Below are positions 20,809 to 29,953 of a stretch of 64,000 nucleotides of DNA, one piece after another. Source of the stretch: Petrimonas sp. IBARAKI. GTDB taxonomy: Bacteria; Bacteroidota; Bacteroidia; Bacteroidales; Dysgonomonadaceae. Position 1 is the first letter of the stretch. Each line of letters begins with the position of its first letter. The stretch lies in the NCBI GenBank assembly GCA_002356435.2, contig AP018040.2:3038001-3102000 (forward strand), given 5' to 3'. Made by a program: the position numbers and the translations under genes. The notes under the pieces are model-generated. The model had not been told where the DNA came from. It saw only the letters and a list, made by a program, of their open reading frames with translations, and searched no databases.

Positions 20809-22119
20809 CAAAAATGGTATAACTTTCTCCAGTTGGACCGAGTGTGACCCTTTTAGCAGGACATAATACCCGGCTAAAGGATGTCGTTCCAACTCCTCAA
20901 TCAATTGTTCCACTCGCTCAAAAACGAACGTATTTTTCATTGTGATGCTCCCAGTTACTCCGTCGGTAAATACAGAACCAACCAGGTAAATTTTATCGAA
21001 TGACTGCCCGTGCAGATAGTCCAACATTTTCCTGTGTTCAACTTCGGCTATAGGTCCCAATTCTTTCATCTCACCCAAAATGACCGCCTTAGGTAAATCG
21101 GATTTGATTTTTGAGAAAAATTCAAGCATGGCTTTCATGCTTGTGGGGTTAGCATTGTAAGCATCAATAATAAGGTCGTTGTGCTGAGTACGTTCAAATT
21201 GCGAACGGTTGTTTTTAGGCTCGTAAGCTTCGAGGGCGCTACTGATAAGCTCGGCATTGATGCCAAAATATTTACCTATGGCTGCAGCAGCCAGGGCATT
21301 ATCGAGGTTATACTCTCCCACGAGATGAGTTTTCACACGGTGAGGGTGTTCAAAAAAATTCCAATCGAAATGCAAGAATGGTGTTTCAGCCGACAATGTA
21401 CCCGACACAAACAAGCCAGGGTTATCACGTCCGTACAAAATCCTGTCCATTCCTTCCGATTTTTCGCTCAACGTTGAATTATCTTTGTTCACAAACACCT
21501 TGCCTTCGTGTTCACGGATAAAATCGTAAAGTTCGCATTTGGTCTTGATTACATTTTCCAACGACCCGAATCCTTCAATGTGGGCTTTTCCGATGTTGGT
21601 GATCAATCCGATATTGGGTTCGGCGATCTCACATAATTCACGGATTTCGCCTGGATGATTGGCGCCCATCTCAATGACACCAATTTCGTGCGACTTATTT
21701 ATCGACAATAATGTGAGAGGCACACCGATGTGGTTATTGAAGTTTCCCTGGGTAAAAGCAACCTTAAACTCCTTGGAAAGGATGGTGGCAATCAACTCCT
21801 TCGTGGTCGTCTTTCCGTTTGTGCCCGTAATACCCACAATGGTTATCTTTAGCTTCTTCCGGTGAAAATTGGCCAACTTTTGCAAAGTTTCCAGTACATT
21901 TTCCACCACAATTACGCGAGGGTTTTCTGGTTTGTCATTTTCCCACTCATCTACAACGGCGTAAGCACAGCCTTTTTCAATGGCACTTTCGGCAAATTGG
22001 TTGCCGTTAAAGCGCTCACCTTTGAGTGCAAAGAAAATAGAATCGTGCGGACAAACCCGGGAATCGGTAGTAACTACCGGATGTTTTTTATAGATTTCGT
22101 ATAATGCGGAAATTTCCAT
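20806..22119 (-). CDS. murF: UDP-N-acetylmuramoyl-tripeptide--D-alanyl-D-alanine ligase MurF
   Basis: MurF adds D-Ala-D-Ala to the UDP-MurNAc-tripeptide, the last cytoplasmic step of peptidoglycan precursor synthesis. The Mur ligase ATP motif GITGTNGKTTTKELI is present near residue 105, followed by FNNHIGVPLTLL, IGVIEMGANHPGEI, and NAYNANPTSMKAML in the C-terminal domain. From MEISALYEIY the protein is 437 residues, the usual size. The frame is open 51 bases further upstream, but that would run into the coding region of the C1B peptidase, so the shorter start is chosen. It lies 16 bases after the peptidase stop codon. Confidence 0.94.
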   Translation of the reverse strand: MEISALYEIYKKHPVVTTDSRVCPHDSIFFALKGERFNGNQFAESAIEKGCAYAVVDEWENDKPENPRVIVVENVLETLQKLANFHRKKLKITIVGITGTNGKTTTKELIATILSKEFKVAFTQGNFNNHIGVPLTLLSINKSHEIGVIEMGANHPGEIRELCEIAEPNIGLITNIGKAHIEGFGSLENVIKTKCELYDFIREHEGKVFVNKDNSTLSEKSEGMDRILYGRDNPGLFVSGTLSAETPFLHFDWNFFEHPHRVKTHLVGEYNLDNALAAAAIGKYFGINAELISSALEAYEPKNNRSQFERTQHNDLIIDAYNANPTSMKAMLEFFSKIKSDLPKAVILGEMKELGPIAEVEHRKMLDYLHGQSFDKIYLVGSVFTDGVTGSITMKNTFVFERVEQLIEELERHPLAGYYVLLKGSHSVQLEKVIPFL

Positions 22120-22135
22120 AATGTTCCTTCTGAAC

Positions 22136-23302
22136 TTATATTTTTTTCGCCGTCTCTTTTGGGAGTGCATCTTTGTGAATAACGATGCTCAACGTTTTGT
22201 AACGAACAAAAGCTTCCGACGCATACCACACTCCATCGTAGGGCCCTGTTTTTCCCCACGAATTTTTCACCAGGTAATATTTGGTGCCGTTCTGATCGTT
22301 AGCAATGCCGTAAATATGCATGCCGTGATCGTCTGTAGTCTGATAGTTATCGTACGCCAACTGTCGCATTTCCTGCGTGATATTTTTTTCTTTCAGCACT
22401 TCAGAGCCCACCTTTCCGGCAATGGTTGAGCGTCTCTCACGTTCCGGCAAACCCAGCCATTTTGCCTGATCGGTCCCGGCATTTTCTGCTGCATTTTCAT
22501 CAGGCACAATGGCTATACCCTGACGCGAAAACCCGCCTTCGCTCACATCCGATGCCCAGGCAACCGTATAACCCTTCATAATGGCATTATCGATGGCCGC
22601 CATCATTTCATCCACCGGCAGATTGTATGAATTTGCCCAACGCCAGTTGTCGGGCACTTCAAGGGGAAAAGATGCATAAAACGGATGATGCTTGAATGAA
22701 GTTATTGAAATGTAATCGTTCCGATCCAGCCCTAGAAAGTCTTTGAACGATTGCGGTGTGTAGGTCTTCCCGTTATAAGTGAACGAAGCGGGTTTTTCTT
22801 TCAGATAAGCATCCAGGATACCGCAAAATCCTTTGTTCCATACTGTTGAAACAGTATTGTTTCCGATGATTCCTTTCATATAACTACTCAATACCTTGTC
22901 CATTTCACCGTGGTCGTGGCGTTCCGCTCTGTCGATCAAACCGGTATAAGCATCATCGGGAACAATTCCGTATTCATCGAGCGTTTCTATCACATCAGCA
23001 AACGATCCACCGGGTGCAAAATTCAGGTGTCCGTGTGTCCGTACATACTTCTCGGCTTTGTCTTCGTAGTTTCTTCTTACGATATACATCTCCGAGAGGT
23101 CGAATGTACCTTTTCCTTTCCGCAATAGTTCAGATTCCAGGAAGCTCACTCCCGAAAAGCTCCAGCAGGTGCTTGTGCTTGCCTGATTTTTTACCGATGT
23201 TATAGGGTTTTCTTTAACTACAGTAAATGTGTAAACTGATTTTTGGGAGAAAAGAGAAACCGAAATAAAAAGAGCAACAACAATTAAAGTTAACTTATGC
23301 AT
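22136..23302 (-). CDS. C1B (bleomycin hydrolase/PepC-like) cysteine aminopeptidase, secreted
   Basis: This is a papain-fold aminopeptidase of family C1B. The catalytic triad is visible: Cys in STCWSFSG (about residue 46), His in DDHGMHIYG (about 325) and Asn in VKNSWG (about 348). A signal peptide (MHKLTLIVVALFISVSLFSQ) distinguishes it from cytosolic PepC and suggests periplasmic or secreted action on peptides, common in peptide-fermenting Bacteroidales. The start MHKL is preferred over an in-frame ATG 36 bases upstream, because it gives a proper signal peptide and lies 34 bases behind a -7 promoter element. Length from this start is 388 residues. Confidence 0.92.
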   Translation of the reverse strand: MHKLTLIVVALFISVSLFSQKSVYTFTVVKENPITSVKNQASTSTCWSFSGVSFLESELLRKGKGTFDLSEMYIVRRNYEDKAEKYVRTHGHLNFAPGGSFADVIETLDEYGIVPDDAYTGLIDRAERHDHGEMDKVLSSYMKGIIGNNTVSTVWNKGFCGILDAYLKEKPASFTYNGKTYTPQSFKDFLGLDRNDYISITSFKHHPFYASFPLEVPDNWRWANSYNLPVDEMMAAIDNAIMKGYTVAWASDVSEGGFSRQGIAIVPDENAAENAGTDQAKWLGLPERERRSTIAGKVGSEVLKEKNITQEMRQLAYDNYQTTDDHGMHIYGIANDQNGTKYYLVKNSWGKTGPYDGVWYASEAFVRYKTLSIVIHKDALPKETAKKI

Positions 23303-23335
23303 ACGACAATTTTTTGGGTTGTAATATTTAATGTA

Positions 23336-23343
23336 CAAAGTTA
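23336..23343 (-). promoter_or_regulatory. -7 element of the C1B peptidase promoter
   Basis: TAACTTTG on the minus strand matches TAnnTTTG. The in-frame upstream ATG at 23338 overlaps this element and so cannot be used from this promoter. Confidence 0.6.
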
Positions 23344-23407
23344 ACTTAAAAAGAGAGATGGGGCTTTATTTTTGGGGCAATAAATAGCTAAAAAAGCAAA
23401 AAAAACG

Positions 23408-23415
23408 TACCTTTG
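23408..23415 (+). promoter_or_regulatory. -7 element of the promoter for the 149-aa protein and RNase H
   Basis: TACCTTTG fits TAnnTTTG, 26 bases before the ATG. The -33 element is not evident. Confidence 0.55.
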
Positions 23416-23440
23416 GCGAAGAATCGAAAACTGAATTTAT

Positions 23441-23890
23441 ATGAACGACCTACAACCCAAAAAGAGAAGAAGCAGGAAATGGTTCGGACGGTTTATCGGA
23501 ATCATCCTGATTGCGTTCACCATATTTGTATATGTGCGTTATTATTATGTTTTTGGCACGGGCGTTAAATCAGGTGAATTGAATTACCTGGTATATAAAG
23601 GGGTGATTTTCAAGACATACGAAGGGAAACTTATCCAGACCGGATTCAGGGCAGACAAACCGGGAGGACTACAATCCAACCAATTCGATTTTTCGGTAGA
23701 AAACAAGGAGATCGCCGAAAAGTTGATGCTCTCAAGTGGGAAGAACGTACAACTGCATTACAAGGAATTTTTTGCACCCATCCCCTGGCGCGGCTACACG
23801 AAGTTCATAGTTGACAGCATCATTTCCATCGAAGATCCCCACCCCGATCTCCAGCATGAGATTGCACCGTATGTTTTAGACACGATGTAA
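23441..23890 (+). CDS. Single-pass membrane protein of unknown function (Bacteroidota-specific type)
   Basis: The 149-residue protein has a basic N-terminus (KKRRSRKWFGR), one membrane helix (about residues 19-38, IIGIILIAFTIFVYVRYYYVF region) and an extracytoplasmic domain with GELNYLVYKGVIFKTYEGKL and a C-terminal DSIISIE. I recall close relatives in Bacteroidales that carry an unfounded '6-phosphogluconate dehydrogenase' label; nothing here supports that enzyme. The RNase H gene follows after 7 bases, so the two are probably co-transcribed. The function is unknown. Confidence 0.8.
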   Translation: MNDLQPKKRRSRKWFGRFIGIILIAFTIFVYVRYYYVFGTGVKSGELNYLVYKGVIFKTYEGKLIQTGFRADKPGGLQSNQFDFSVENKEIAEKLMLSSGKNVQLHYKEFFAPIPWRGYTKFIVDSIISIEDPHPDLQHEIAPYVLDTM

Positions 23891-23897
23891 CGAGGTA

Positions 23898-24521
23898 ATG
23901 GCTAAAAAGAAATTCTATGTAGTTTGGCAGGGTGTTCAGCCGGGAATTTACTCGTCGTGGGACGAGTGCAAGGCACAGGTGACGGGTTTTGAACAGGCCC
24001 GGTACAAATCATTTGAAACGAAGGAAGAAGCAGATGCGGCTTTCAACGACAATCCCTGGAAGCACATCGGAAAAACAGGCCCCAAAAACCGGAAAATAGC
24101 CACGTCTCAAGAAAAGTATCTTACGGAAAGTATCGCGGTGGATGCTGCCTGCAGTGGAAATCCCGGATTAATGGAATACCGGGGTGTTTTTGTCGCAGAC
24201 GGAGTTGAGATTTTTCACGTTGGACCCCTGAAAGACGGCACCAACAATATCGGCGAGTTTTTAGCTATCGTTCACGCACTGGCATTGTTGAAACATAAAA
24301 ACAGCAAACTGCCGGTTTATTCCGATAGCGTGAATGCCATGAAGTGGGTGGTCAGAAAAAAGTGCAACACCAAGTTAGAAAAAACCAAGTATAACCAACC
24401 CATTTTCGAGCTTATCACCCGGGCCGAGAAGTGGTTATCGGAAAACACGTATGAAAACCCGGTTATCAAATGGGAAACCAACAACTGGGGGGAAATTCCG
24501 GCAGATTTTGGAAGAAAATAA
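23898..24521 (+). CDS. Ribonuclease HI with N-terminal viroplasmin (hybrid-binding) domain
   Basis: This enzyme cleaves RNA in RNA-DNA hybrids. Residues 1-50 (FYVVWQGVQPGIYSSWDECK) form a caulimovirus viroplasmin-like hybrid-binding domain as in eukaryotic RNase H1. The catalytic domain follows with the four acidic positions visible: Asp in IAVDAACSGNPG, Glu in NNIGEFLAI, Asp in VYSDSVNAM and the final Asp in PADFGRK. The last motif replaces the usual His-loop arrangement with a C-terminal ADFGRK, typical of the Bacteroidota form. Length 207 aa. It converges with tatD, only 28 bases apart. Confidence 0.92.
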   Translation: MAKKKFYVVWQGVQPGIYSSWDECKAQVTGFEQARYKSFETKEEADAAFNDNPWKHIGKTGPKNRKIATSQEKYLTESIAVDAACSGNPGLMEYRGVFVADGVEIFHVGPLKDGTNNIGEFLAIVHALALLKHKNSKLPVYSDSVNAMKWVVRKKCNTKLEKTKYNQPIFELITRAEKWLSENTYENPVIKWETNNWGEIPADFGRK

Positions 24522-24549
24522 TCCAGCCAGCCAGCCGCCTCATCACCCG

Positions 24550-25254
24550 TCAATCCTCCTCTTCTTCCTCTTCTTCCGGATCAAAAGGCTTGGGTGCTTT
24601 TAGCGTTGGGAAAATACGGTGTATATTTTGTGCAATTTTTTCGGCAAACTCTTCGAGCTCCATATTCACTGCCTGGGCAGCCTGAGCATACACGTCACGG
24701 ATATCCATAAAATCCTCATCGGTTTCGCAAAAAAGGCTTTCGATGGGAATAAGCTCCATAGATTCCACATTTATATCGTCACCTACTGAAAAGTAGAAAC
24801 CTTCCCGAACCAGTCGCTTGGTCAGTTCCGGTTTACCCCGGTATCCGTGCAAAATCCACGGTTGGGCGGGGTTGGCTTCGTCGCGCACACGTAACAACTC
24901 TTCCCACGCTTTCACACAATGGATAATCAGCGGCTTTTCCAATTTTTCCGATAAGACGATGTGTTCCTTGAACACAGGGATCTGAACATCGAAGGAAGGG
25001 CCTTTCAGTTTATCCAAACCGGTTTCGCCGATGGCAACTATGCGTGGGTCTCCCACAATTTCTTTCAAGTAAATCATCTGATTTTCGCTGTCTTCGGAAT
25101 ACCAGGGATGGATTCCACAGGAAAAAGCATGGCGGTCGTTCGTTTCTTTGGCTACTTCAAACTCAAGGGGGTACACATCGAGGATACACGAGTGATAGGG
25201 ATCATCGGTGTCCTCCAAAAGAATCTGGTGGGTGTGGACGTCGTATAGTTCCAT
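24550..25254 (-). CDS. tatD: TatD-family metal-dependent hydrolase
   Basis: TatD-family proteins are TIM-barrel metal hydrolases, some shown to be DNases. Motifs visible are DVHTHQ at the N-terminus, CGIHPWY, IGETGLDKL (normally IGEIGLD), LIIHCVKAWEE and LHGYRGKPEL. The protein is 234 residues, somewhat shorter than the 260 typical for TatD, and belongs to the diverged Bacteroidota branch. In the C-terminal region SLFCETDED replaces the usual LETDAP, keeping the acidic metal ligand. The end is an unusual polyacidic tail, DPEEEEEEED. It is the last gene of the metK-to-tatD run, 9 bases after yidD. Confidence 0.85.
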   Translation of the reverse strand: MELYDVHTHQILLEDTDDPYHSCILDVYPLEFEVAKETNDRHAFSCGIHPWYSEDSENQMIYLKEIVGDPRIVAIGETGLDKLKGPSFDVQIPVFKEHIVLSEKLEKPLIIHCVKAWEELLRVRDEANPAQPWILHGYRGKPELTKRLVREGFYFSVGDDINVESMELIPIESLFCETDEDFMDIRDVYAQAAQAVNMELEEFAEKIAQNIHRIFPTLKAPKPFDPEEEEEEED

Positions 25255-25263
25255 ATAAATTGT

Positions 25264-25539
25264 TTACTCTGCTTTCGGTTTGTCTTGCTGCTTTTTAGCC
25301 CTGGGTTCCGGCACCGGGTCATATCCCGATCCGCCCCATGGATTACAGCTTAAAATGCGTTTTGCAGACAAATACGTTCCTTTAAAAGGCCCGTGTTTTT
25401 TAAGCGCGTCTATGGTGTATTGCGAGCAAGTGGGCGTATACCGGCAACTGGGCGGCAAGAGTGGCGAAATGGCATACCGGTAAAAATAAACTGGTGCGAG
25501 AAGCAGGTGTGTAAGCATATTTTTTAAGAACTTCAGCAT
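25264..25539 (-). CDS. yidD: Membrane protein insertion efficiency factor YidD
   Basis: YidD is a small membrane-associated protein that assists YidC-dependent membrane protein insertion. The 91-residue sequence has an N-terminal hydrophobic/amphipathic helix ([17 protein letters not shown]) and the diagnostic cysteine motif [20 protein letters not shown] followed by [14 protein letters not shown]. The start overlaps the 3' end of rnpA by 7 bases, the common arrangement in bacteria, where rnpA and yidD are neighbours. Confidence 0.95.
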   Translation of the reverse strand: MLKFLKNMLTHLLLAPVYFYRYAISPLLPPSCRYTPTCSQYTIDALKKHGPFKGTYLSAKRILSCNPWGGSGYDPVPEPRAKKQQDKPKAE

Positions 25540-25943
25540 TCTTCCTTTTCCTCTTTTAGTTTATTCGATATCTCCCGCAGGGACCTGCACACGCTTTTTT
25601 CCACCTTGTCATAACCGGAAATTTCGTCTTTCACGTAAACAAATGCTATGTCAACCCGATGATTTTCCGTCAACAAATGGGATAGAAGCAAGCCTTTGTT
25701 TACCCGGTAAGCTTCTCTCACCAATCTTTTCATCCGATTGCGAGCTGTTGCCCGTTTCAATCTCTTTTTGGGTATACTTATCAGGACGGAAACAGTTTCT
25801 GGGGCAATACACTCGTATTCATAAAAGACCACCTTAAATGGATATACAAGAAAGGACCTGCCACGAGCAAAAAGAATTGAAATCCTTTTATTGCCGGTTA
25901 CACGTTCCTCTTTTTTGAAAGTAAAACGTTGTCCTTCAACCAT
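25533..25943 (-). CDS. rnpA: Ribonuclease P protein component RnpA
   Basis: RnpA is the protein subunit of RNase P, which matures tRNA 5' ends. The sequence [15 protein letters not shown] at the start and the basic RNR motif ([18 protein letters not shown], about residues 78-95) are diagnostic. The start MVEGQRFTF is preferred over an in-frame ATG 27 bases upstream because family members normally begin just before the FxF-K-xERL motif. The length from this start is 136 residues. In this phylum rnpA lies after hemD rather than next to rpmH, as here. Confidence 0.94.
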   Translation of the reverse strand: MVEGQRFTFKKEERVTGNKRISILFARGRSFLVYPFKVVFYEYECIAPETVSVLISIPKKRLKRATARNRMKRLVREAYRVNKGLLLSHLLTENHRVDIAFVYVKDEISGYDKVEKSVCRSLREISNKLKEEKEEC

Positions 25944-26077
25944 AGATAACAGCATTTCCTCCGAAAGCAATTATTGTTACAAAGATAGTTGTTTTTTGCA
26001 ATTGATTGTATTGCTAAGGAAATAAAAAAATAGAAATTTAGCCTGTAGTTTAATTGTCCGTCAGGCCAATCTAAAAA

Positions 26078-26842
26078 TCAGGCGTGTTTTTTGTGATTTT
26101 CTTTCAGAAAAGCGTCAAGCGCCATACTCATCGACGGATATTCCGGCGTAGGAGCTTCACAATCGAGCCGTAACCCTTCGTCTAAGATAGCTTTTGCAGT
26201 GGTCGCACCAAAACAACCAATGCTCATATCACCCTGTTTAAAATCGGGAAAATTTTTCAATAAAGATTGTACACCGATGGGGCTAAAGAAGACAATCATA
26301 TCGGTGTCGAGCACTTCACCTTCCTCATAATCATTACTCACCGTACGATACATAATACTTGGAGTAAACTTCAGCTTTTTTGAAGTCAGGTAATTCAGCA
26401 CCTCTTCATTATGCTCTTCTGGAACCGGGACAAGCAGATTTTCCTTTGAGTGTTTGGTAAAAGCGGTGTTCAACCCTTCTATTTTTCCCGTCTGACTGAA
26501 AAATATTTTTCTTTTTCGATAAACAATGTATTTTTGCAGGTAAAGCGCCACGGTTTCGGATATACAAAAATACTTCATCGATTCAGGCATGGTTATTTTT
26601 TGCTCCTCGCAAAGGGAGAAGAAATTATCTACTGCCGTACGCGAGGTCATGACAATACCCGTGAAATCGAGTATGTTTATACGTTGATGACGAAATTCCT
26701 TCAGGGATACTCTCTCCACTTTTATAAAAGGCCTGAATTGGAATTCCACATGAAATTTTTCTCCCAATTCGAAATAAGGAGACTTTCCGTTACTGGGTTG
26801 AGGTTGTGATATAAGGACTCTTTTTACTTTGCGTACAGCCAT
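26078..26842 (-). CDS. hemD: Uroporphyrinogen-III synthase
   Basis: HemD cyclises hydroxymethylbilane to uroporphyrinogen III in tetrapyrrole synthesis. The 254-residue protein shows the family pattern of two Rossmann-like domains: IVMTSRTAVDNFF (about residues 63-75), a middle linker, and DMIVFFSPIGVQSLLKNFPDF with IGCFGATTAKAILDEG in the second half. Sequence conservation in HemD is low, so the call relies on these motifs and on the typical Bacteroidota context between a DUF4271 gene and rnpA. No other haem genes are in the window. A gap of about 134 bases separates it from rnpA. Confidence 0.88.
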   Translation of the reverse strand: MAVRKVKRVLISQPQPSNGKSPYFELGEKFHVEFQFRPFIKVERVSLKEFRHQRINILDFTGIVMTSRTAVDNFFSLCEEQKITMPESMKYFCISETVALYLQKYIVYRKRKIFFSQTGKIEGLNTAFTKHSKENLLVPVPEEHNEEVLNYLTSKKLKFTPSIMYRTVSNDYEEGEVLDTDMIVFFSPIGVQSLLKNFPDFKQGDMSIGCFGATTAKAILDEGLRLDCEAPTPEYPSMSMALDAFLKENHKKHA

Positions 26843-26848
26843 AACGAA

Positions 26849-27712
26849 TTAATTACCTGCGATATTTACTAAAGAAACCACCCCCTTGTAAAGCAGAAAA
26901 AAAGGGACGATTTCAATGGCGCAAAGGTACAAAAAATAATTAAGCAAACCCACTTTGTTTTTAGCAAAAACATTTAACAGATTCCAGAAAACCACCATCA
27001 TTATAATAAAAAAAATTATAATTAGTAAAAAAAGAGCTATTTTTGCATACCCCGGCACAAACACAAAGAACATTGCCGGAATAAAAATAAGCACTCCCAT
27101 TAGTTCAACTACCCTGAAATACTTTTCTGTCCACTCACTTATACCCCATTCAATAAAAATATAACCTATCAACTTGTATACTAAATATTTTATACTGAGA
27201 AAAAGCAGAATACCGAGAAAAACAGCCAGAAAGACCAACACCATGTTTTTAACGGATAAGCCGGAAATACCTTTATCCCAAAAAAAAGTAAAAAAAACGA
27301 CAGTTAAAATCAGGATGGTTTGAAAAATCAAAAAAAACTCGCTCCAGATTCCGGTTGTAGTAATCTCTTCCTTAAAGATTGTCCGTCTTCGCATTCCTCC
27401 CGAAAAGATATTTCTGAAGTTAGCCACCAACGTAAGGCCTTCTCTGTTAAACCAGAAAGCAACAATAACAAAACAGAATGTAAAGAAGAGAAAAAAAACG
27501 CTATGAACGGTTTGAGAAAAGGGAAGAAGCGCTCCGGAAAATCCCTCCGGCATTTGCCCCGATGAAACCGAGAAAGTAGAACTGTCGACATTAAAAAAAA
27601 GCCCGGTGTTATCTGTAGGAATATACTCAAACGACAAAAATCCGACCCGAATTGAATCGGATGATTGTCCAATAACGTCATCTACCGGTATTTGGGGAAT
27701 TCTTTCGGGCAC
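26849..27712 (-). CDS. DUF4271 polytopic membrane protein
   Basis: The 287-residue protein has about six or seven membrane helices from residue 65 onward (LPFSQTVHSVFFLFFTFCFV, ILTVVFFTFFW, MVLVFLAVFLGILLFLS and others) after a short non-hydrophobic N-terminal part. It matches the DUF4271 family, which in Bacteroidales is regularly encoded just before hemD, as it is here with a 6-base gap. The stop and start spacing suggests translational coupling with hemD. The role is unknown; the conserved linkage is the main clue. Confidence 0.83.
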   Translation of the reverse strand: MPERIPQIPVDDVIGQSSDSIRVGFLSFEYIPTDNTGLFFNVDSSTFSVSSGQMPEGFSGALLPFSQTVHSVFFLFFTFCFVIVAFWFNREGLTLVANFRNIFSGGMRRRTIFKEEITTTGIWSEFFLIFQTILILTVVFFTFFWDKGISGLSVKNMVLVFLAVFLGILLFLSIKYLVYKLIGYIFIEWGISEWTEKYFRVVELMGVLIFIPAMFFVFVPGYAKIALFLLIIIFFIIMMVVFWNLLNVFAKNKVGLLNYFLYLCAIEIVPFFLLYKGVVSLVNIAGN

Positions 27713-27734
27713 ACCTTACAAATTTTCAACAAAA

Positions 27735-28346
27735 TTACAATTCTTTTTTGTCATATTTGGTAAAAGAGGGGTTCCATGTCTCACCATTTTGCAGGTAATC
27801 AATCGCTTTTTCCGGAGAGTCAACAACCTGCCATAAATTACGATAATTGTGATGAAGAAATTTTTCGCAGATCATTTTATCAAACATCGCCAGTAAAGGA
27901 TCGTAATAACCGTTTATATTGAGAATAACAACTGCATTTTTGTAGAGTCCCAACTGCTTCCACGTGAGAATCTCCGCTAACTCTTCCAATGTCCCGAATC
28001 CGCCTGGCAGCGCAACGGCAGCATCGGATTGCTTAGCCATCAAAAATTTACGCTCGTGCATCGATTCGGTAACAACCAGCTCCGATAACTGAGGATGGCA
28101 CCACCCCGAATCGATCATAAATTGTGGAATAATCCCTTTTACTTTTCCCCCGTTCTCCAGCACACTATCGTTTACTGCCCCCATCAATCCCTGTTTTCCA
28201 CCACCGGTTATACACGTGATGTCGTTATTTGCCAAGACTTTTCCCAATTGCCGGGCAATATCGAAATACGCTTCTCCAATGTGAGGGCTCGAAGCGCAGT
28301 AAACAACCACCTCTCTGATATTTTTTTCAGATAAATTCCGTTTCAT
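27735..28346 (-). CDS. LOG-family protein (TIGR00730, cytokinin-riboside phosphoribohydrolase-like)
   Basis: The 203-residue Rossmann-fold protein has the LOG signature PGGFGTLEELAEIL (about residues 115-128) and the N-terminal VVVYCASSPHIGEAYFD and TGGGKQGLMGAV motifs. Family members hydrolyse nucleoside 5'-monophosphates to base and ribose 5-phosphate; in bacteria the physiological substrate is uncertain. It lies 6 bases after metK and 22 bases before the DUF4271 gene, so it is probably in the same transcript as metK. Confidence 0.9.
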   Translation of the reverse strand: MKRNLSEKNIREVVVYCASSPHIGEAYFDIARQLGKVLANNDITCITGGGKQGLMGAVNDSVLENGGKVKGIIPQFMIDSGWCHPQLSELVVTESMHERKFLMAKQSDAAVALPGGFGTLEELAEILTWKQLGLYKNAVVILNINGYYDPLLAMFDKMICEKFLHHNYRNLWQVVDSPEKAIDYLQNGETWNPSFTKYDKKEL

Positions 28347-28352
28347 TTTTTA

Positions 28353-29657
28353 TTATAACCCAAATTCTTTCTGAATTACATCCACATAATCCAGTTTTTC
28401 CCAGGTAAAAAGCTCGACTTCCTTGACGACTGTCTCCGGCATATAACGAGATTCAAATTTCTTCGTAACAATTTCCGGTTGACGGCCCATATGTCCGTAG
28501 GAAGCCGTTTCCAAATATATCGGATTACGAAGTTTCAACCGGTTCTCAATAGCCTTAGGACGCATATCGAACAGGGTTTTTACTTTTTCGGCGATTTCAG
28601 CATCAGCCATATCTACCCTACTCTTCCCGAAGGTATTCACATAAATGTTCATAGGATGTGCCACACCGATGGCGTACGAAACCTGTATCAATACTTCAGA
28701 TGCCACTCCCGCAGCAACCAGGTTTTTGGCGATATGGCGTGCCGCATAAGCTGCTGAACGATCCACTTTAGACGGATCCTTCCCGGAAAATGCACCGCCG
28801 CCGTGCGACGCTTTCCCTCCGTAAGTATCCACGATGATTTTGCGTCCGGTCAATCCCGTATCTCCGTGCGGGCCACCGATAACGAATTTTCCGGTAGGAT
28901 TTATGTGGTACTTTATCTTATCGTCGAAAAGTTTATGAATGTCCCGGGTATGTTTATACTTCTCACGGACACGCGGAATCAGAATCGTTTTCACATCATT
29001 GGCTATTTGTTGCTGCATGGCCGCATCCGCCTTTAAAACCGCCTCCCTTGTATTACTTTCGGGATAAATAAACTCATCGTGCTGAGTGGAAATCACGATT
29101 GTATCAATGCGGACAGGAGTTCCGTCCGGGGAATACTCAATGGTAACCTGCGATTTGGCATCGGGACGGAGGTAGGGCATCAGTTCCAGTTCGTTTTTCC
29201 GGATGTTAGCCAATTCGCGCAACAATGCGTGGCTCAAATCCAATGCCAACGGCATATAGTTATCGGTTTCCGCTGTTGCATAACCAAACATCATCCCCTG
29301 ATCACCGGCGCCCTGGTCCATCGGGTCTGCTTTGCCGTCAACCCCCCGGTTTATGTCGTCGGATTGTTCGTGGATGCTCGAAAAAACACCACACGATTTA
29401 GCTTCAAACTGGTATTCGCTTTTGGTGTAGCCGATACCGGCAATAACCTTACGCGCCACCTCAGCAACATCCACATACGTATTTGATTTAACTTCACCGG
29501 CAAGAACAACCTGACCGGTTGTCACCAACGTTTCGCAAGCTACTTTCGAGTTAGGGTCATATGCCAGAAACTCGTCCAGCAAAGCATCCGATATCTGATC
29601 GGCTACTTTATCGGGGTGTCCCTCGGACACCGATTCGGAGGTAAAGAAATAATTCAT
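28353..29657 (-). CDS. metK: S-adenosylmethionine synthetase MetK
   Basis: MetK makes S-adenosylmethionine from methionine and ATP. Signatures are [20 protein letters not shown] at the N-terminus, [14 protein letters not shown] near residue 120, and [18 protein letters not shown] near residue 290. The protein (434 aa) is longer than the 384-aa E. coli enzyme, with an insertion between residues about 200 and 240 that I associate with the Bacteroidota form. The start is preceded by a 235-base leader holding a SAM-II-type riboswitch, so the gene is probably shut down by its own product. The radical SAM enzymes elsewhere in the window consume that product. Confidence 0.97.
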   Translation of the reverse strand: MNYFFTSESVSEGHPDKVADQISDALLDEFLAYDPNSKVACETLVTTGQVVLAGEVKSNTYVDVAEVARKVIAGIGYTKSEYQFEAKSCGVFSSIHEQSDDINRGVDGKADPMDQGAGDQGMMFGYATAETDNYMPLALDLSHALLRELANIRKNELELMPYLRPDAKSQVTIEYSPDGTPVRIDTIVISTQHDEFIYPESNTREAVLKADAAMQQQIANDVKTILIPRVREKYKHTRDIHKLFDDKIKYHINPTGKFVIGGPHGDTGLTGRKIIVDTYGGKASHGGGAFSGKDPSKVDRSAAYAARHIAKNLVAAGVASEVLIQVSYAIGVAHPMNIYVNTFGKSRVDMADAEIAEKVKTLFDMRPKAIENRLKLRNPIYLETASYGHMGRQPEIVTKKFESRYMPETVVKEVELFTWEKLDYVDVIQKEFGL

Positions 29658-29828
29658 TTTTTAAGATAAAAGGACCAAAATCAACATTGAGGATGCTAGG
29701 CTATTTGATTTTTAAACCATAAAAGTACTGTTATCCCAAACCTTTGATTATCGGCTTTGTGATTAATAAAATTTACGTAACCAGTCGGGAGAGAAAAGGA
29801 AGTGCATGCAAGAAAAAATAGCGAACAG

Positions 29829-29884
29829 CTGGGCGTTTTAGCATTTTTTTCTGTGGTTGCAAGCAGTTCAAATCTGTCCACACG
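29829..29884 (-). ncRNA. SAM-II riboswitch in the metK leader
   Basis: On the minus strand the leader contains the features of the SAM-II (metA) aptamer in the right order: a P1 stem TGTGG/CCACA (29882-29878 with 29856-29852), the AGATTTG loop start, CTTGCAA just before the 3' side of P1, an A-rich linker, and ATGCTAAAACG at the end. The published SAM-II example has the same order of GAUUU, UUGCAAG, an A-rich segment and GCUAAA. It begins about 8 bases after the predicted transcript start. The distance to the metK start codon (about 170 bases) is long for a switch thought to mask the ribosome site, so the readout may differ. A covariance search with Rfam RF00521 would settle it. Confidence 0.82.
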
Positions 29885-29898
29885 ATTATTTTCGGATG

Positions 29899-29906
29899 CA
29901 AAGATA
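29899..29906 (-). promoter_or_regulatory. -7 element of the metK promoter
   Basis: TATCTTTG on the minus strand fits TAnnTTTG and sits immediately upstream of the riboswitch. No well-spaced -33 TTG was found. Confidence 0.6.
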
Positions 29907-29953
29907 GGAAATAATTGGCAAATAGCGTGTTGCCAAAGGTTAAAAAGTATTAT

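Noticed and set aside
23441-23890. 6-phosphogluconate dehydrogenase label for the 149-residue membrane protein
   Set aside because: The sequence has no NADP-binding motif and is far too short; the name would be a propagated error.
24522-24549. Short CCAG-type direct repeat between the RNase H and tatD genes
   Set aside because: Only three short copies in a 28-base gap; no further structure supports a function.
29696-29881. 61-residue open frame on the minus strand in the metK leader
   Set aside because: It runs through the SAM-II-like element and starts with GTG inside the P1 stem; the composition looks non-coding.
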